This document shows positions 42,546 to 50,892 of a stretch of 54,415 bases of DNA, piece after piece; positions within the stretch are counted from its first letter, which is position 1, and each line of letters begins with the position of its first letter. The notes beneath the pieces are model-generated. The model saw nothing but the letters and a program-made list of their open reading frames with translations, was not told the DNA's origin and did not search any database. A program made the translations under genes and the position numbers. Source of the DNA: an uncultured Thermoleophilia bacterium (GTDB lineage Bacteria; Actinomycetota; Thermoleophilia; UBA2241); the NCBI GenBank assembly GCA_903862845.1, contig CAIOZS010000096.1, positions 1 through 54,415 on the forward strand, in the 5' to 3' direction.

Positions 42546-42715
42546 CTCGACGTTTCCGGCCCGCGCACCAGGACCGCCTCGATGTCCAGGAGCGCTACGT
42601 CGGGCGGCGCGGACCGGGAGGCGCGCGCCGGTGCTGCCGGCGGCGGACGCTTGCTCCAGACTCGCGCCGACGCGTGTTGTAGAATCGGGCGCCAGTGCCT
42701 GAAGGAGGTTCGCCC

Positions 42716-43783
42716 GTGTCTGCCGATGCCGAACTGCTGAGATCGCTCTGCCTTGCCCCCGGCCCGACGGGCTTCGAGGCGCCGGCCCAAGAAGTCGTGC
42801 GCCGGCGCCTGGCTGCCCTCGGCGACGTCCAGGCCGATCCGCTGGGCAACGTCTGGCTCGACGTCGGCCCCGCCGGTGGCCCGCAGGTCGTCGTGGCCGC
42901 GCACGCCGACCAGATAGGCCTCATCGTCACCTACGCCGACGAGCACGGCTATCTCTACGTCGAGAAGATCGGCGGCGTGGCGCCCCTGCTCGTCCCCGGT
43001 CGCCATTTCGTGATCCACGCCGCCGCCGGCCCGGTGCACGCGGTCGGCGGCAAGAAGCCCACGCATATCATCCCCGCCGACGAGCGTGAGAAGGCGCCGC
43101 CCCTCGACGAGCAGTTTCTCGATATCGGCGCGTCGAGCCAGGAGGAGGCGCTCGCGCGCGTCGCGATCGGCGACCCCATCACCTTCACGCCCGAGTTCAT
43201 CGAGCTGTCGCCGGGCGTCTTTGGCACCCAGGCGCTCGACGACCGCGCCGGCGTGTATTGCCTCGTGCGCGCCCTCGAGCTCTACGCGGCTGCGCCCGGC
43301 GCGGCGCGGCTCACCGGCGTCTCCACGGTGCACGAAGAGACCACGTTTATGGGCGCCAAGGCGCAGGCGAAGCGCCTCACGCCGGCCGTGATGATCGTCG
43401 TCGACGGCGATTTCTGCAGCGACACGCCGGCCGCCGACGCCAAGAAGCTCGCCGGCGAGGTCAAGCTCGGCGCCGGCCCGGTGCTCGGCCGCGGCGCCGG
43501 CAGCAACCATCGTCTGCTCGCGATCGCTCGCGAAGTGGCGGCCGCGGAAGGCATCCCGGTGCAGCTCAAAGCCGCCCCCGAGGCGATGTCCACCGACGCC
43601 GACGAGCTCATGGCTGCCGGCGCCGCCGCGACGCTGTCGCTGAGCCTTCCGGTGCGCTACATGCACTCTCCGTTCGAGGTCGCCCACGGCGACGACCTGG
43701 AGGCCTCTGCGCGTCTGATCGCCGCCCTCACGCGGCGGGTCGGCGCTGTCGGCGCCACCGAGTCGTTCGTGCCATCCATCTGA
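42716..43783 (+). CDS. M42 family metallopeptidase (tetrahedral aminopeptidase type)
   Basis: This 355-residue protein belongs to the M42 cocatalytic aminopeptidases (FrvX/PepA/TET-like). It shows GPTGFEAPAQEVV, VVAAHADQIGLIV (first metal ligands His and Asp), GTQALDDRAGVYCLVRAL (bridging Asp region), the catalytic STVHEETTFMGAKA (Glu-Glu) and RYMHSPFEVAHGDDLE (last ligand His). It forms large self-compartmentalised complexes that trim peptides. GTG at 42716 has GAAGGAGG 7 bases upstream; a TAGAAT box lies at 42680-42685. The M55 D-aminopeptidase gene follows 32 bases later, probably in one operon. Confidence 0.94.
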   Translation: MSADAELLRSLCLAPGPTGFEAPAQEVVRRRLAALGDVQADPLGNVWLDVGPAGGPQVVVAAHADQIGLIVTYADEHGYLYVEKIGGVAPLLVPGRHFVIHAAAGPVHAVGGKKPTHIIPADEREKAPPLDEQFLDIGASSQEEALARVAIGDPITFTPEFIELSPGVFGTQALDDRAGVYCLVRALELYAAAPGAARLTGVSTVHEETTFMGAKAQAKRLTPAVMIVVDGDFCSDTPAADAKKLAGEVKLGAGPVLGRGAGSNHRLLAIAREVAAAEGIPVQLKAAPEAMSTDADELMAAGAAATLSLSLPVRYMHSPFEVAHGDDLEASARLIAALTRRVGAVGATESFVPSI

Positions 43784-43815
43784 GGCGGCTCGCCGCCGCG
43801 TCCCGGGAGGGTCCC

Positions 43816-44631
43816 GTGAAGCTGTTCATCGCCATCGATCTGGAAGGCATCACGGGCGTGACGTCCGAGCGTGACACCGAACGTGACGGACCGGCCGCGA
43901 AGGTGGCCCGCGGGCACATGCGCGCCGATCTCGACGCGGTGCTCGAGGGCTGTTTCGCGGCCGGCGCCGACGAGGTCGTCGTCTGCGACGCGCACGACGA
44001 CGGCCGCAACCTCGACGCGGCCGACCTGCCCCCTCGCGTCGTCCTCGTGGCCGGGTCTCCGACGCCGTACAGCATGCTCCAGGGCATCGGCCGCGGCTAC
44101 GACGGCGCGCTGTTCGTGGGCTATCACGCGCGCGCCGGCACCGCCGCGGCCGTTCTGGAGCACACCTGGAACTACAAGGTTTTCGCCGCCACGCTCGGCG
44201 ACCTGGAGGTGGGCGAGCTCGGTCTCGGCGCCTTGCTTGCCGGGCACTTCGGCGTGCCGGCCGTCTATCTCTCCGGCGACGACAAGGCGGCCGCCGAAGC
44301 CGAGGCGCTGGTGCCGGGCATCGTCACTACGGTCGTCAAGACCGGGATCACGCGCCTGGCCGCCGGCCTGCACTCGCCGGACGACGTCCGCGCGCGCATG
44401 CGCGACGACGTCGCGCGCGCGCTGCGCGCCGCCGACAAGCCGACGCCGCTCGCCTGGAACGGCGAGCCCCTCCGGCTCACCTTCACGCGCGTCGAGTTCT
44501 GCGATCGCGCCGCCGGTTGCCCGGGCGTGCGCCGTCTGGACGGGCGCACCCTGCAGATTCCCGGGGCGGACTTCGAAGAGGTCTACCGCGGCTTTCTCAC
44601 CTGCGTGCGGCTGTCCGATCTCGGGGAGTGA
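43816..44631 (+). CDS. M55 family peptidase, D-aminopeptidase DppA type
   Basis: This 271-residue protein starts with KLFIAIDLEGITGVTS, the M55 signature with zinc ligands Asp and Glu. VVVCDAHDDGRNLDAADLP follows, with further ligand His/Asp, then GYDGALFVGYHARAG and LGDLEVGELGLGALLAGHFGVPAVYLSGDD. DppA removes N-terminal D-amino acids from peptides and forms decameric rings. The GTG at 43816 follows GGGAGGG. Together with the M42 peptidase it suggests use of cell-wall or other D-amino-acid peptides, in line with the D-aminoacylase-like gene at the window start (inference). Confidence 0.95.
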   Translation: MKLFIAIDLEGITGVTSERDTERDGPAAKVARGHMRADLDAVLEGCFAAGADEVVVCDAHDDGRNLDAADLPPRVVLVAGSPTPYSMLQGIGRGYDGALFVGYHARAGTAAAVLEHTWNYKVFAATLGDLEVGELGLGALLAGHFGVPAVYLSGDDKAAAEAEALVPGIVTTVVKTGITRLAAGLHSPDDVRARMRDDVARALRAADKPTPLAWNGEPLRLTFTRVEFCDRAAGCPGVRRLDGRTLQIPGADFEEVYRGFLTCVRLSDLGE

Positions 44632-44706
44632 CCGACCCTGTCGGGCCGGCGGGGAGGGCCGCGCAGCTTGCGGGCGCGCGGCGGGTGTGGTCAACTACCG
44701 CTGCGA

Positions 44707-44782
44707 GCGGATGTAGTGTAGTTGGCAACACGTCAGCTTCCCAAGCTGAAGATCGCGGGTTCGACTCCCGTCATCCGCTCCA
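44707..44782 (+). tRNA. tRNA-Gly (CCC)
   Basis: A complete cloverleaf: acceptor GCGGATG/CATCCGC, D stem GTGT/ACAC, anticodon arm TCAGC-TTCCCAA-GCTGA (anticodon CCC), T stem GCGGG/CCCGT, discriminator T and encoded CCA. Reads GGG codons. Confidence 0.97.
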
Positions 44783-44809
44783 AGAGCTTCACGGAATCTG
44801 TGAGAATCG

Positions 44810-44833
44810 CGGCCCTCTTCTTGGGGGCCGTTT
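44810..44833 (+). terminator. Terminator after tRNA-Gly
   Basis: CGGCCC and GGGCCG pair around a 9-base loop (TCTTCTTGG), followed by TTTGCGGTT, 28 bases after the tRNA. The convergent protease gene ends at 44851, so it may serve both. Confidence 0.7.
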
Positions 44834-44850
44834 GCGGTTGACGCGACTGT

Positions 44851-45348
44851 CTAAAGGTCGCTGTGGCGCTCTGCCAGGCCCAGGCTGCGCAGGCGCGTCA
44901 GCATGGCCTTGCGGCTGACCTCGAAACGGTCGGCCAAACGGGTGGCGTCGAGGCCGTGCTCACGCACCGCCTCGCGCACCAGATGCTCGGGCATCAGTAG
45001 CTCGGCGGCGAATGAGTCGGCCTCGCGCTCCTCGAGGCGCCCTGCCTCGTTGACGGCGCCGCCGCGCTCGGGGCGGCAGCGCTCCGGGTGTAGCACGAAG
45101 TGGCCGATCTCGTGGGCGATCGTGAAGCGCCGGCGGCCGGCAACGCCGTCACCGTTCAGCACGATGGCGCGTCCGTCGCCCATGGGCTCCAGGGCGGCTT
45201 CGCTGGTGAACGGCTCGCGGGTCTTGCCGACCAACTCCAGATTGAGGGCGCTGACGACATCGCGCAGCGACACCGGCTCGTGAGAGACGCTGGCGGATTC
45301 GAGCAGGCGCGTGGCCTGACGGCGGATGTCTGAGGCGGGATAGTTCAC
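44851..45348 (-). CDS. ImmA/IrrE family (M78) metallopeptidase
   Basis: This protein of about 165 residues has the zinc motif HEIGHFVLH (HExxH plus a third His) and a downstream glutamate-rich EEREADSFAAELLMP, the standard ImmA/IrrE pattern. The C-terminal about 35 residues (LDATRLADRFEVSRKAMLTRLRSLGL) form a helix-turn-helix-like tail. Such proteases cleave Xre-type repressors of mobile elements or act in stress responses. GTG 45348 is preferred because GGAAGGAG lies 8 bases upstream; the frame extends to 45381. No partner Xre repressor is adjacent, and the gene ends 69 bases from a tRNA-Gly, a common integration site. Confidence 0.88.
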   Translation of the reverse strand: MNYPASDIRRQATRLLESASVSHEPVSLRDVVSALNLELVGKTREPFTSEAALEPMGDGRAIVLNGDGVAGRRRFTIAHEIGHFVLHPERCRPERGGAVNEAGRLEEREADSFAAELLMPEHLVREAVREHGLDATRLADRFEVSRKAMLTRLRSLGLAERHSDL

Positions 45349-45428
45349 GAGGATGGCTCCTTCCGGCGCGAATCCTACCACCGGGGTGGAGGACTAGCGA
45401 CCGGTGGCAGCGCGCCGTCTGCTGACGG

Positions 45429-47429
45429 TCAGGCGCCGAGGAGCGGCAGCAGGCGGGCGACGACGCCGCCGACGGCCAGAGCAAGCACGATGGTGCCGGC
45501 GGAGATCGTCGCCGTCCACTTCCAGCCCAGCTCTCGCCGCAGGACGGCGATGGTGGCGAGGCACGGGATATAGATCGTGTTCACGATCGCGTAGGTGATG
45601 ATCTGCGGCCTGGTCATGATGCTCGAGATGTCGGCCACCGCGCCGCCCGCGCTCACCGCGGCGAACACCAGCAGAAGCTGCAGGGCCAGCTCCTTGCGCA
45701 GCACCGCAAAGACCAGCGTGAGCCCGGCGACGGCGGGCAGCATGAGCCAGCCCTCCACCACCGGCGACAGAGGCGCGGTGAGCTTCCAGACGAGCCCGGT
45801 CTCGTAGAGGGCGCCGAGCACCATGCTGCCGATGAGGATAATGGGCGCGGCGTCCCACACGAACTCGCGGAAGCGCCGCCACGTCTTGGCGGCCACCTGG
45901 CGAATCACCGGCCGGCGGAAGGGAAACATCTCCATGACGAAGGCGCCCTTCTGCCCGGGCAGGAGCCGGTTGAGGCCGAGGCCGGCAGAGACGCCGACGA
46001 CGAAGACCACGAAGTAGGTGAACAGGGCCCACTGCCAGCCGGCAAACGCCGCCACCGCGCCGATGATCACGGCGGTGCGGGCACTGCAGGGCGTGAGCGT
46101 GGCCAGCGCCGAGGCGATCACGCGCTCGCGCTTGGTCGGCAGCGAGCGCGTGGCGATGATCGCCGGCACGTTGCAGCCGCCGGCGGCGATCAGCGGGATG
46201 ACGGCGCGCCCGTGCAGCCCAAAGCGGTGCATCACGCGGTCGCTGAGGAAGGCGGCGGCGTTCATGTAGCCGGTGTCCTCGATGAACGCGAGGAGGAAGT
46301 AGAACGTGAGGATGTACGGGATGCCGACGGCGATGGTGGCGAGGATGCCGCCGTCGACGCCCCACAGCACGGTCCGGCCGAGGACGCCGTCACCCAGAAC
46401 GCCGCTGACGGCTGAGGTGACGGCTGGCGACACCCAGGCCGTCCAGGCGCCGGTGAGCAGCCGCGAGAGGACGTCGCCGACCACGAAGAGCGTGGTGAAC
46501 ATGGCGGCGATGACGCCGAAGAGGATGGGGATGCCGGTGCGCGGGGACGTGGTGAGTCGCCACCAGGTGTCGGCGGCGGCTCGCGGCGAGGGCGCTTGCG
46601 CCGCCACCGCGAGCCGCCGCGCCTCAGCGTGGCGCGCCTGCGCGATGGCCAGCGCGAGGCCGTCGTCGTTGGGCGTGAGCACCCCGGCCGAGTCCAGCCC
46701 AAGCGCCTCGACGACCTCGGCGTCGCCCTCGAGGACGGTGATGGCCGCGGCCCGAGGCGCCAGCCCGAAGGGCGGGCGCCCGGTCTGCGCGGCCCGCGCC
46801 GAGATCTCGGCGGCGAGCGTCTCGATGCGCTCGGCGACGCCCGACGGCATCGGCGTGCCCGCAGCTCGCCCCAGGCCGTTGGCCGAAGCCGCAACGCGCA
46901 GCATCTCGGCTTCCAGCCGGGGCAGCCCCTCGCCGCGGGGCGCCACGGTGAGGACCACCGGCACGCCGAGCTCGTGGGCGAGCGCCGCGGCGTCGACGTC
47001 GCGGTCGCGGCGGCGCGCCTCATCGGAGAGGTTCACCGCAACGACCACGCGAAAGCCGAGGTCGAGAAGCTGCAAGGGCAGGTACAGGCTGCGGCCAAGG
47101 TTCGTGGCGTCGACGACCGCGACCACCACGTCCGGCGCGCGGGTGAGCAGGGCGACCCGCGCGGCGCGCTGATCGGCGCCCTGGCCGTCGAGTGAGTAGG
47201 CGCCGGGCAGGTCGACGACCTCGACGCGCCGGCCACCCCACCGCGTGCACACGGCGCACGCCTCGGTGGTCACGCCGGCGCAGTTGGCGGTCTCGCAACC
47301 GGCGCCGGTGAGGGCGTTGAACAGCGAGCTCTTGCCGACATTGGGGTTGCCGGCCACGCAGGCGACGAGCATCCGCTCGCCGGGCACCAGGCGGGTCTTC
47401 TCGCGACGGCGTGTGAGGACGGTCGCCAT
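45429..47429 (-). CDS. feoB: Ferrous iron transport protein B
   Basis: This 666-residue Fe(II) transporter has an N-terminal G domain (GNPNVGKSSLFNALTG, residues 27-42; DLPGAYSLDG G3; VNLSDE G4-type) and a membrane domain with about 8-10 helices including YILTFYFLLAFIEDTGYM, AAGGCNVPAI and TLTPCSARTAVIIGA, all FeoB hallmarks. A cysteine-bearing switch region ETANCAGVTTEACAVC is seen instead of the usual NWPGVTVE. It begins 5 bases after the DtxR-family gene, so the two are an operon. No separate FeoA gene exists, but the regulator carries a FeoA-like domain. Confidence 0.96.
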   Translation of the reverse strand: MATVLTRRREKTRLVPGERMLVACVAGNPNVGKSSLFNALTGAGCETANCAGVTTEACAVCTRWGGRRVEVVDLPGAYSLDGQGADQRAARVALLTRAPDVVVAVVDATNLGRSLYLPLQLLDLGFRVVVAVNLSDEARRRDRDVDAAALAHELGVPVVLTVAPRGEGLPRLEAEMLRVAASANGLGRAAGTPMPSGVAERIETLAAEISARAAQTGRPPFGLAPRAAAITVLEGDAEVVEALGLDSAGVLTPNDDGLALAIAQARHAEARRLAVAAQAPSPRAAADTWWRLTTSPRTGIPILFGVIAAMFTTLFVVGDVLSRLLTGAWTAWVSPAVTSAVSGVLGDGVLGRTVLWGVDGGILATIAVGIPYILTFYFLLAFIEDTGYMNAAAFLSDRVMHRFGLHGRAVIPLIAAGGCNVPAIIATRSLPTKRERVIASALATLTPCSARTAVIIGAVAAFAGWQWALFTYFVVFVVGVSAGLGLNRLLPGQKGAFVMEMFPFRRPVIRQVAAKTWRRFREFVWDAAPIILIGSMVLGALYETGLVWKLTAPLSPVVEGWLMLPAVAGLTLVFAVLRKELALQLLLVFAAVSAGGAVADISSIMTRPQIITYAIVNTIYIPCLATIAVLRRELGWKWTATISAGTIVLALAVGGVVARLLPLLGA

Positions 47430-47434
47430 GGGCG

Positions 47435-48091
47435 TCAGGCGCGCACCAGGATCTTGCCCGCCACCTCGCGCCCGAGGGCATACTGCGAGCCGGCCACGCG
47501 CACGAGGAGCGGGCCGCCGAACGGCGCCACGCTCTCGACCGCGACGGGCGTCTCGGGCAGCAGGCCGAGGGAGCCGAGGTACCTGAGCAGCTCGCCGTTC
47601 TCCTCGGTGATGCAGCCGATCACGCCGTGATCTCCGGCGCCCAGCTCGACGAGCGGCCGCAGGGCATCGTCGGGCAGGGTGCCGTCAGCGCCGGGGATGG
47701 CGTGCCCGTGCGGGCACGTCGTGGGGTTGCCGAGCTGCTCCGCGAGCCGCGCCTCGACCTCGGGGCTAAGCACGTGTTCGAGCTTGCAGGCCTCGTCGTG
47801 AACGGCGTCCCAGGGCATGTCGAGGTAGTCGACGAGAAAGCGCTCGCTGAGACGGTGGCGCCGCACGAGCGCCGCGCCCTCGTGCTCGCCTTCGGGGGTG
47901 AGCGTGATGCCGCCCTCGCCATGGGGCATCACGAGGCCCGCGGCGCGCAACCGGCCCAGCATCTCGGAGACCGATGGAGGGGCCACGCCGAGCTCCTCTG
48001 CAAGGCGCTTGACGGTGACGGGGGCGTCGCCGCGCTGTAGCTTGAACATGGCCTCGAGATACTCCTCGGTGCTCTGCGTGCGTTTGTTCAC
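47435..48091 (-). CDS. DtxR/MntR-type metalloregulator with FeoA-like C-terminal domain
   Basis: This 218-residue protein starts with a winged helix (EEYLEAMFKL, TVKRLAEELGVAPPSVSEMLGRL). A metal-binding dimerisation domain follows (HRLSERFLVDYLDMPWDAVHDEACKLEHVLSPE with the His, Cys and Glu ligands of DtxR/IdeR, and CPHGHAIP). Residues about 145-218 form an SH3/FeoA-like fold (LRYLGSLGLLPETPVAVESVAPFGGPLLVRV). It should repress iron-uptake genes when Fe(II) is bound. GTG start with a GGAGGAG SD. An iron-box-like palindrome lies 30 bases upstream, so autoregulation with feoB is likely. Confidence 0.95.
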   Translation of the reverse strand: MNKRTQSTEEYLEAMFKLQRGDAPVTVKRLAEELGVAPPSVSEMLGRLRAAGLVMPHGEGGITLTPEGEHEGAALVRRHRLSERFLVDYLDMPWDAVHDEACKLEHVLSPEVEARLAEQLGNPTTCPHGHAIPGADGTLPDDALRPLVELGAGDHGVIGCITEENGELLRYLGSLGLLPETPVAVESVAPFGGPLLVRVAGSQYALGREVAGKILVRA

Positions 48092-48120
48092 AGGTCTCCT
48101 CCGGCGTCTCGGTCTGCTCC

Positions 48121-48134
48121 TTAGGATACCCTAA
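48121..48134 (-). promoter_or_regulatory. Putative iron box
   Basis: TTAGGATACCCTAA: arms TTAGG/CCTAA around ATAC, matching the ends of the DtxR/IdeR consensus TTAGG-N9-CCTAA but with a shorter centre. It overlaps a possible -10 (TATCCT on the minus strand) for the dtxR-feoB operon. Confidence 0.6.
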
Positions 48135-48235
48135 CTATCGGCACGAGGGAAGCCTGACATTAGTCAAGAGGAAGGAAAGAGACGCGTGGTGAGGTGCGCC
48201 GAACCAGGCGCGCGGACTCGCGTGGCGCCGCGCCC

Positions 48236-48913
48236 TCACTCGCGGTCGAGCGTCGTGACCCCTTCCCGCAGGGCGTAGCGCACGAGGCCGGCGACGGTGT
48301 AGGTGTCGGCCTTCTCCATGATCTGGCGGCGGTGAGTCTCGATGGTCTTTACGCTGAGCCCGAGGTGCGCCGCGGTCATCTTGAGCGACATGCCCTCGGC
48401 GATGAGCTGCAGCACCTCGCGCTCGCGCGCCGTGAGCGGGGGTCGCGCGGCGCCCGTGGCGTCGCCGGACTCCGCGAGGACGGCCCTGCCGGCGACCTCT
48501 TCGCTCAGGCAGATCGCGTTGCCGCCGACAATCTCGAGGGCGGTGATGAGATCGCCCATTGAGATGTCCTTGAGCAGGTAGCCAGAGACGCCGGCGGCCA
48601 GCGCCGCTTCGACGAAGCGTTTCTCCGAGTGCTTCGACAGTACGACGACGTGCGTCGCGGGGCAGGCGGCTTTGATGCGCGTCGTCGCCGCCACGCCGTT
48701 GAGGCGCGGCATGCCGATGTCCATGAGGATGATGTCGGGGGAGAGCGCCGCGCACAGCGCGACGGCGGCCTCCCCGTCCGCGGCCTCGCCGACGATGTCG
48801 AAACGCCCGGCGTCGCGCAGCCCGTTCACGAGCGTCTCGCGGAAGAGCTGGTGGCCGTCGGCAACGACGAGCCGTGGCACGCCGGCCGGCTGCTGATCGG
48901 CGGCTTGCGCCAT
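48236..48913 (-). CDS. LuxR/NarL family response regulator
   Basis: This 225-residue protein has a receiver domain (RLVVADGHQLFRETLVNGL; phospho-acceptor in DIILMDIGMPRLNG; LLKD near residue 110) and a C-terminal LuxR helix-turn-helix (LTAREREVLQLIAEGMSLKMTAAHLGLSVKTIETHRRQI). The acidic pair before the phosphorylation site reads ADG rather than DD, so Mg binding may be altered. ATG 48913 has the better spacing from GGGAGG; ATG 48916 overlaps the upstream kinase tail by ATGA. The kinase itself is reduced to about 30 codons, leaving this regulator without its cognate sensor here. Confidence 0.92.
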   Translation of the reverse strand: MAQAADQQPAGVPRLVVADGHQLFRETLVNGLRDAGRFDIVGEAADGEAAVALCAALSPDIILMDIGMPRLNGVAATTRIKAACPATHVVVLSKHSEKRFVEAALAAGVSGYLLKDISMGDLITALEIVGGNAICLSEEVAGRAVLAESGDATGAARPPLTAREREVLQLIAEGMSLKMTAAHLGLSVKTIETHRRQIMEKADTYTVAGLVRYALREGVTTLDRE

Positions 48914-49011
48914 CATGCCTCCCGAGTATCGATGGTGGTCGTCGGCGCGGGGACGGTGACGGTGGCCGTGACGCCGTCCCCGGGGTCGCTGGTCAGCGTG
49001 AGCCCGAGGGT
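48913..49011 (-). pseudogene. C-terminal tail of a sensor histidine kinase
   Basis: The frame ending at TGA 48915-48913 reads LGLTLTSDPGDGVTATVTVPAPTTT, matching the last beta-strands of a NarX/DesK-type HATPase domain. It overlaps the response-regulator start, as in normal kinase-regulator pairs. Upstream of about 49011 the homology stops and the opposite strand carries a PAS-GGDEF fragment, so the kinase body has been lost. Confidence 0.65.
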
Positions 49012-49013
49012 CG

Positions 49014-49690
49014 TTGAGTGGGACGTCAGGTGACCCGGGCGCGGAGCGCGCACGCGGCGCTCCGGAGCCGACCGACAGCGCCGCTGGCGCGAAGGCCGAG
49101 GAGCAGCTGAGGATCAGCGAGGAGCGCCACCGCCTGCTGGCCGAGGCCGCGAACGACGTGATCTGGACCATGTCTCCGGACGGGCGGATCACCTACGTCA
49201 GCCCCGCCGTGGAGAGGATGCGTGGCATCACGCCGGAAGAGGCGGAGAGCCAGCCCATCGAGGAGGCACTCCAGGCCGAATCCGCGGCTGTCGCACGCGG
49301 CTACCTCGCGGACGTCGCGGAGACAATCAAGGCCGGACTGCCGCCCAAGCGGTTCCGCGGCGAGCTGGAGCACTGTTGCATGGACGGTCCCACGGTCTGG
49401 ACCGAGGTCCAGGTGCTCCCCTGTGTCGGGCCGGACGGCGCAGCCATCGAGCTCCTCGGGGTGGTCCGCGACATCAGCGACCGCAAGCGCCACGAGGCCG
49501 AGCTCGCCCGTGCGCGCGAGGAGGCCGAGGCCGCCAACCGGGCCCTGCAAGCGGCCAACGCCGCGCTGCACCGCCTCGCCACCATCGACACGCTCACCGG
49601 GGCGGGGAACCGGCGGCACCTCCAGCAGGCGGCGGAGACGGCCGTGGCCGCCGCGCGGCGCTACGGCGAGCCGCTCTCCCTGCTGATCGC
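49014..49690 (+). pseudogene. Truncated PAS-GGDEF protein
   Basis: The frame encodes a helical linker (EEQLRISEERHRLLAEAAND), a PAS domain (VIWTMSPDGRITYVSPAVERMRGI to VVRDISDRKRHE), a coiled-coil linker (ARAREEAEAANRALQAANAALHRL), and the first 35 residues of a GGDEF domain (IDTLTGAGNRRHLQQAAE to RRYGEPLSLLI). Homology then stops before the substrate and GGDEF catalytic motifs, so diguanylate cyclase activity is impossible. The 5' side also begins in mid-protein with only a TTG start at 49014. No stop follows: the frame stays open into the downstream beta-propeller gene. Confidence 0.8.
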
Positions 49691-49862
49691 GCCTCCTCGT
49701 CCATCTTCTCGTCGGCCGTGCGCGTGGGCTGGGAGCGGATCGGCCCTTCCGGGAAGGCTTTCGGGAATCGCTCGAGGTGAGCCAGCGTTTCCCCGCGGCG
49801 CGTGCCGTGAGAGACTGCGGGCAAACAGGTCTTGTGGCCGCATTCTACCCAGGGGGTGGCTC

Positions 49863-50840
49863 GTGAACGGTCCCGTCTTCGCATACTCCAGTTGGAAGCG
49901 CACGCGCGCAGTCCTCGTCGCGGTCGTCCTGCTTGCCCTGTCGGCGCTCGTCCTCGCGCCGGCGGCCTCGGCACGGCCTGTCTCATCTGCACATGCCTCC
50001 GCCGCCTCCGCGCCGGCCATCGCCTTCACCAGGGGCGACCACGTGTGGACGGTGTCGCCGGACGGCAGCGGGCGCAAGCAGCTCACCAGCGGCAAGGTCG
50101 AAGACGGGGTCCCCGTGTGGTCGCCCGACCACGCCACGGTGGCGTTCGTGCGGCAGGGCACCTCGTACAAGACGTCGCCGATCTACACGGTTCCCGCCGC
50201 GGGAGGCACTGCGCAGCTGCTGTACAAGGATCGCATCGCCAAAGCCAACTTCCTCCAGGTGACGGGCCTCGCCTACTCACCCGATGGCACCAAGCTGGCG
50301 TTCGCCGACACGTATTCGGCGAAGGGCCTGCTCGTCGGCACCAGGCTGGTCATCCTCGACATCGAGAGCGGTCGCACGTCCGTGATGCTGACGAAGAACG
50401 GGGGCTTCGGTCACGCCATCGTGACGGCGTGGCACCTGGCCTGGTCGCCGGACGGCGCGGCGATCCTCATCTCGCAGCAAGGTCAGGACGACGAGGGCGG
50501 CGGCACCTGGGTCTACACGATCATCAGCGGGGCCACGAAGAAGATCCCGGTGCCCGAGGCCTCCACAGCCGACTGGGCCGCCGACGGCGAGTCTGTGCTC
50601 TTGAGCGTCTCCACGCCGGTGAAGAGCAGCATCAAGCAGACGCGCCTGGACGGCACGGTGATCCGTACGCTCGCCACCGGCGGGGGCTGGGACGGCCCAG
50701 GTGTTCCGGGGGTCTACACCGCGCACTACTCGCCGGACGGCTCGCAGGTGGTCTATGTAAGATTCGGGGCGCTGTGGATCATGGGCGCGGACGGCACCGG
50801 CAAGCACAAGGTGACGGCGGGCTTCGCGCCGGGCTGGTGA
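49863..50840 (+). CDS. Secreted TolB-like beta-propeller protein
   Basis: This 325-residue protein has a signal peptide (basic WKRTR, then VLVAVVLLALSALVLAPAASA, about residues 12-37) and repeated PD40/WD40-like blades with YSPDG/WSPDG motifs: VSPDGSGRKQL, VPVWSPDHATVAF, LAYSPDGTKLAFA, LAWSPDGAAILI, YSPDGSQVVYV. It probably folds as an extracytoplasmic propeller for protein or ligand binding; no enzyme motif is seen. GTG at 49863 was chosen because AGGGGG lies 6 bases before it and the signal peptide follows. The same reading frame continues upstream without a stop into the truncated PAS-GGDEF sequence. Confidence 0.82.
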   Translation: MNGPVFAYSSWKRTRAVLVAVVLLALSALVLAPAASARPVSSAHASAASAPAIAFTRGDHVWTVSPDGSGRKQLTSGKVEDGVPVWSPDHATVAFVRQGTSYKTSPIYTVPAAGGTAQLLYKDRIAKANFLQVTGLAYSPDGTKLAFADTYSAKGLLVGTRLVILDIESGRTSVMLTKNGGFGHAIVTAWHLAWSPDGAAILISQQGQDDEGGGTWVYTIISGATKKIPVPEASTADWAADGESVLLSVSTPVKSSIKQTRLDGTVIRTLATGGGWDGPGVPGVYTAHYSPDGSQVVYVRFGALWIMGADGTGKHKVTAGFAPGW

Positions 50841-50892
50841 GACCCTGCGCGGCAGACTGCGCCTGAGGGAGCCCGAAAGACGGCGGGGGAGC

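Noticed and set aside
42533-43687. N-terminal extension of the endonuclease III-like frame to 640 codons
   Set aside because: The added part is the antisense of the M42 peptidase gene; homology begins at the ATG at 42532.
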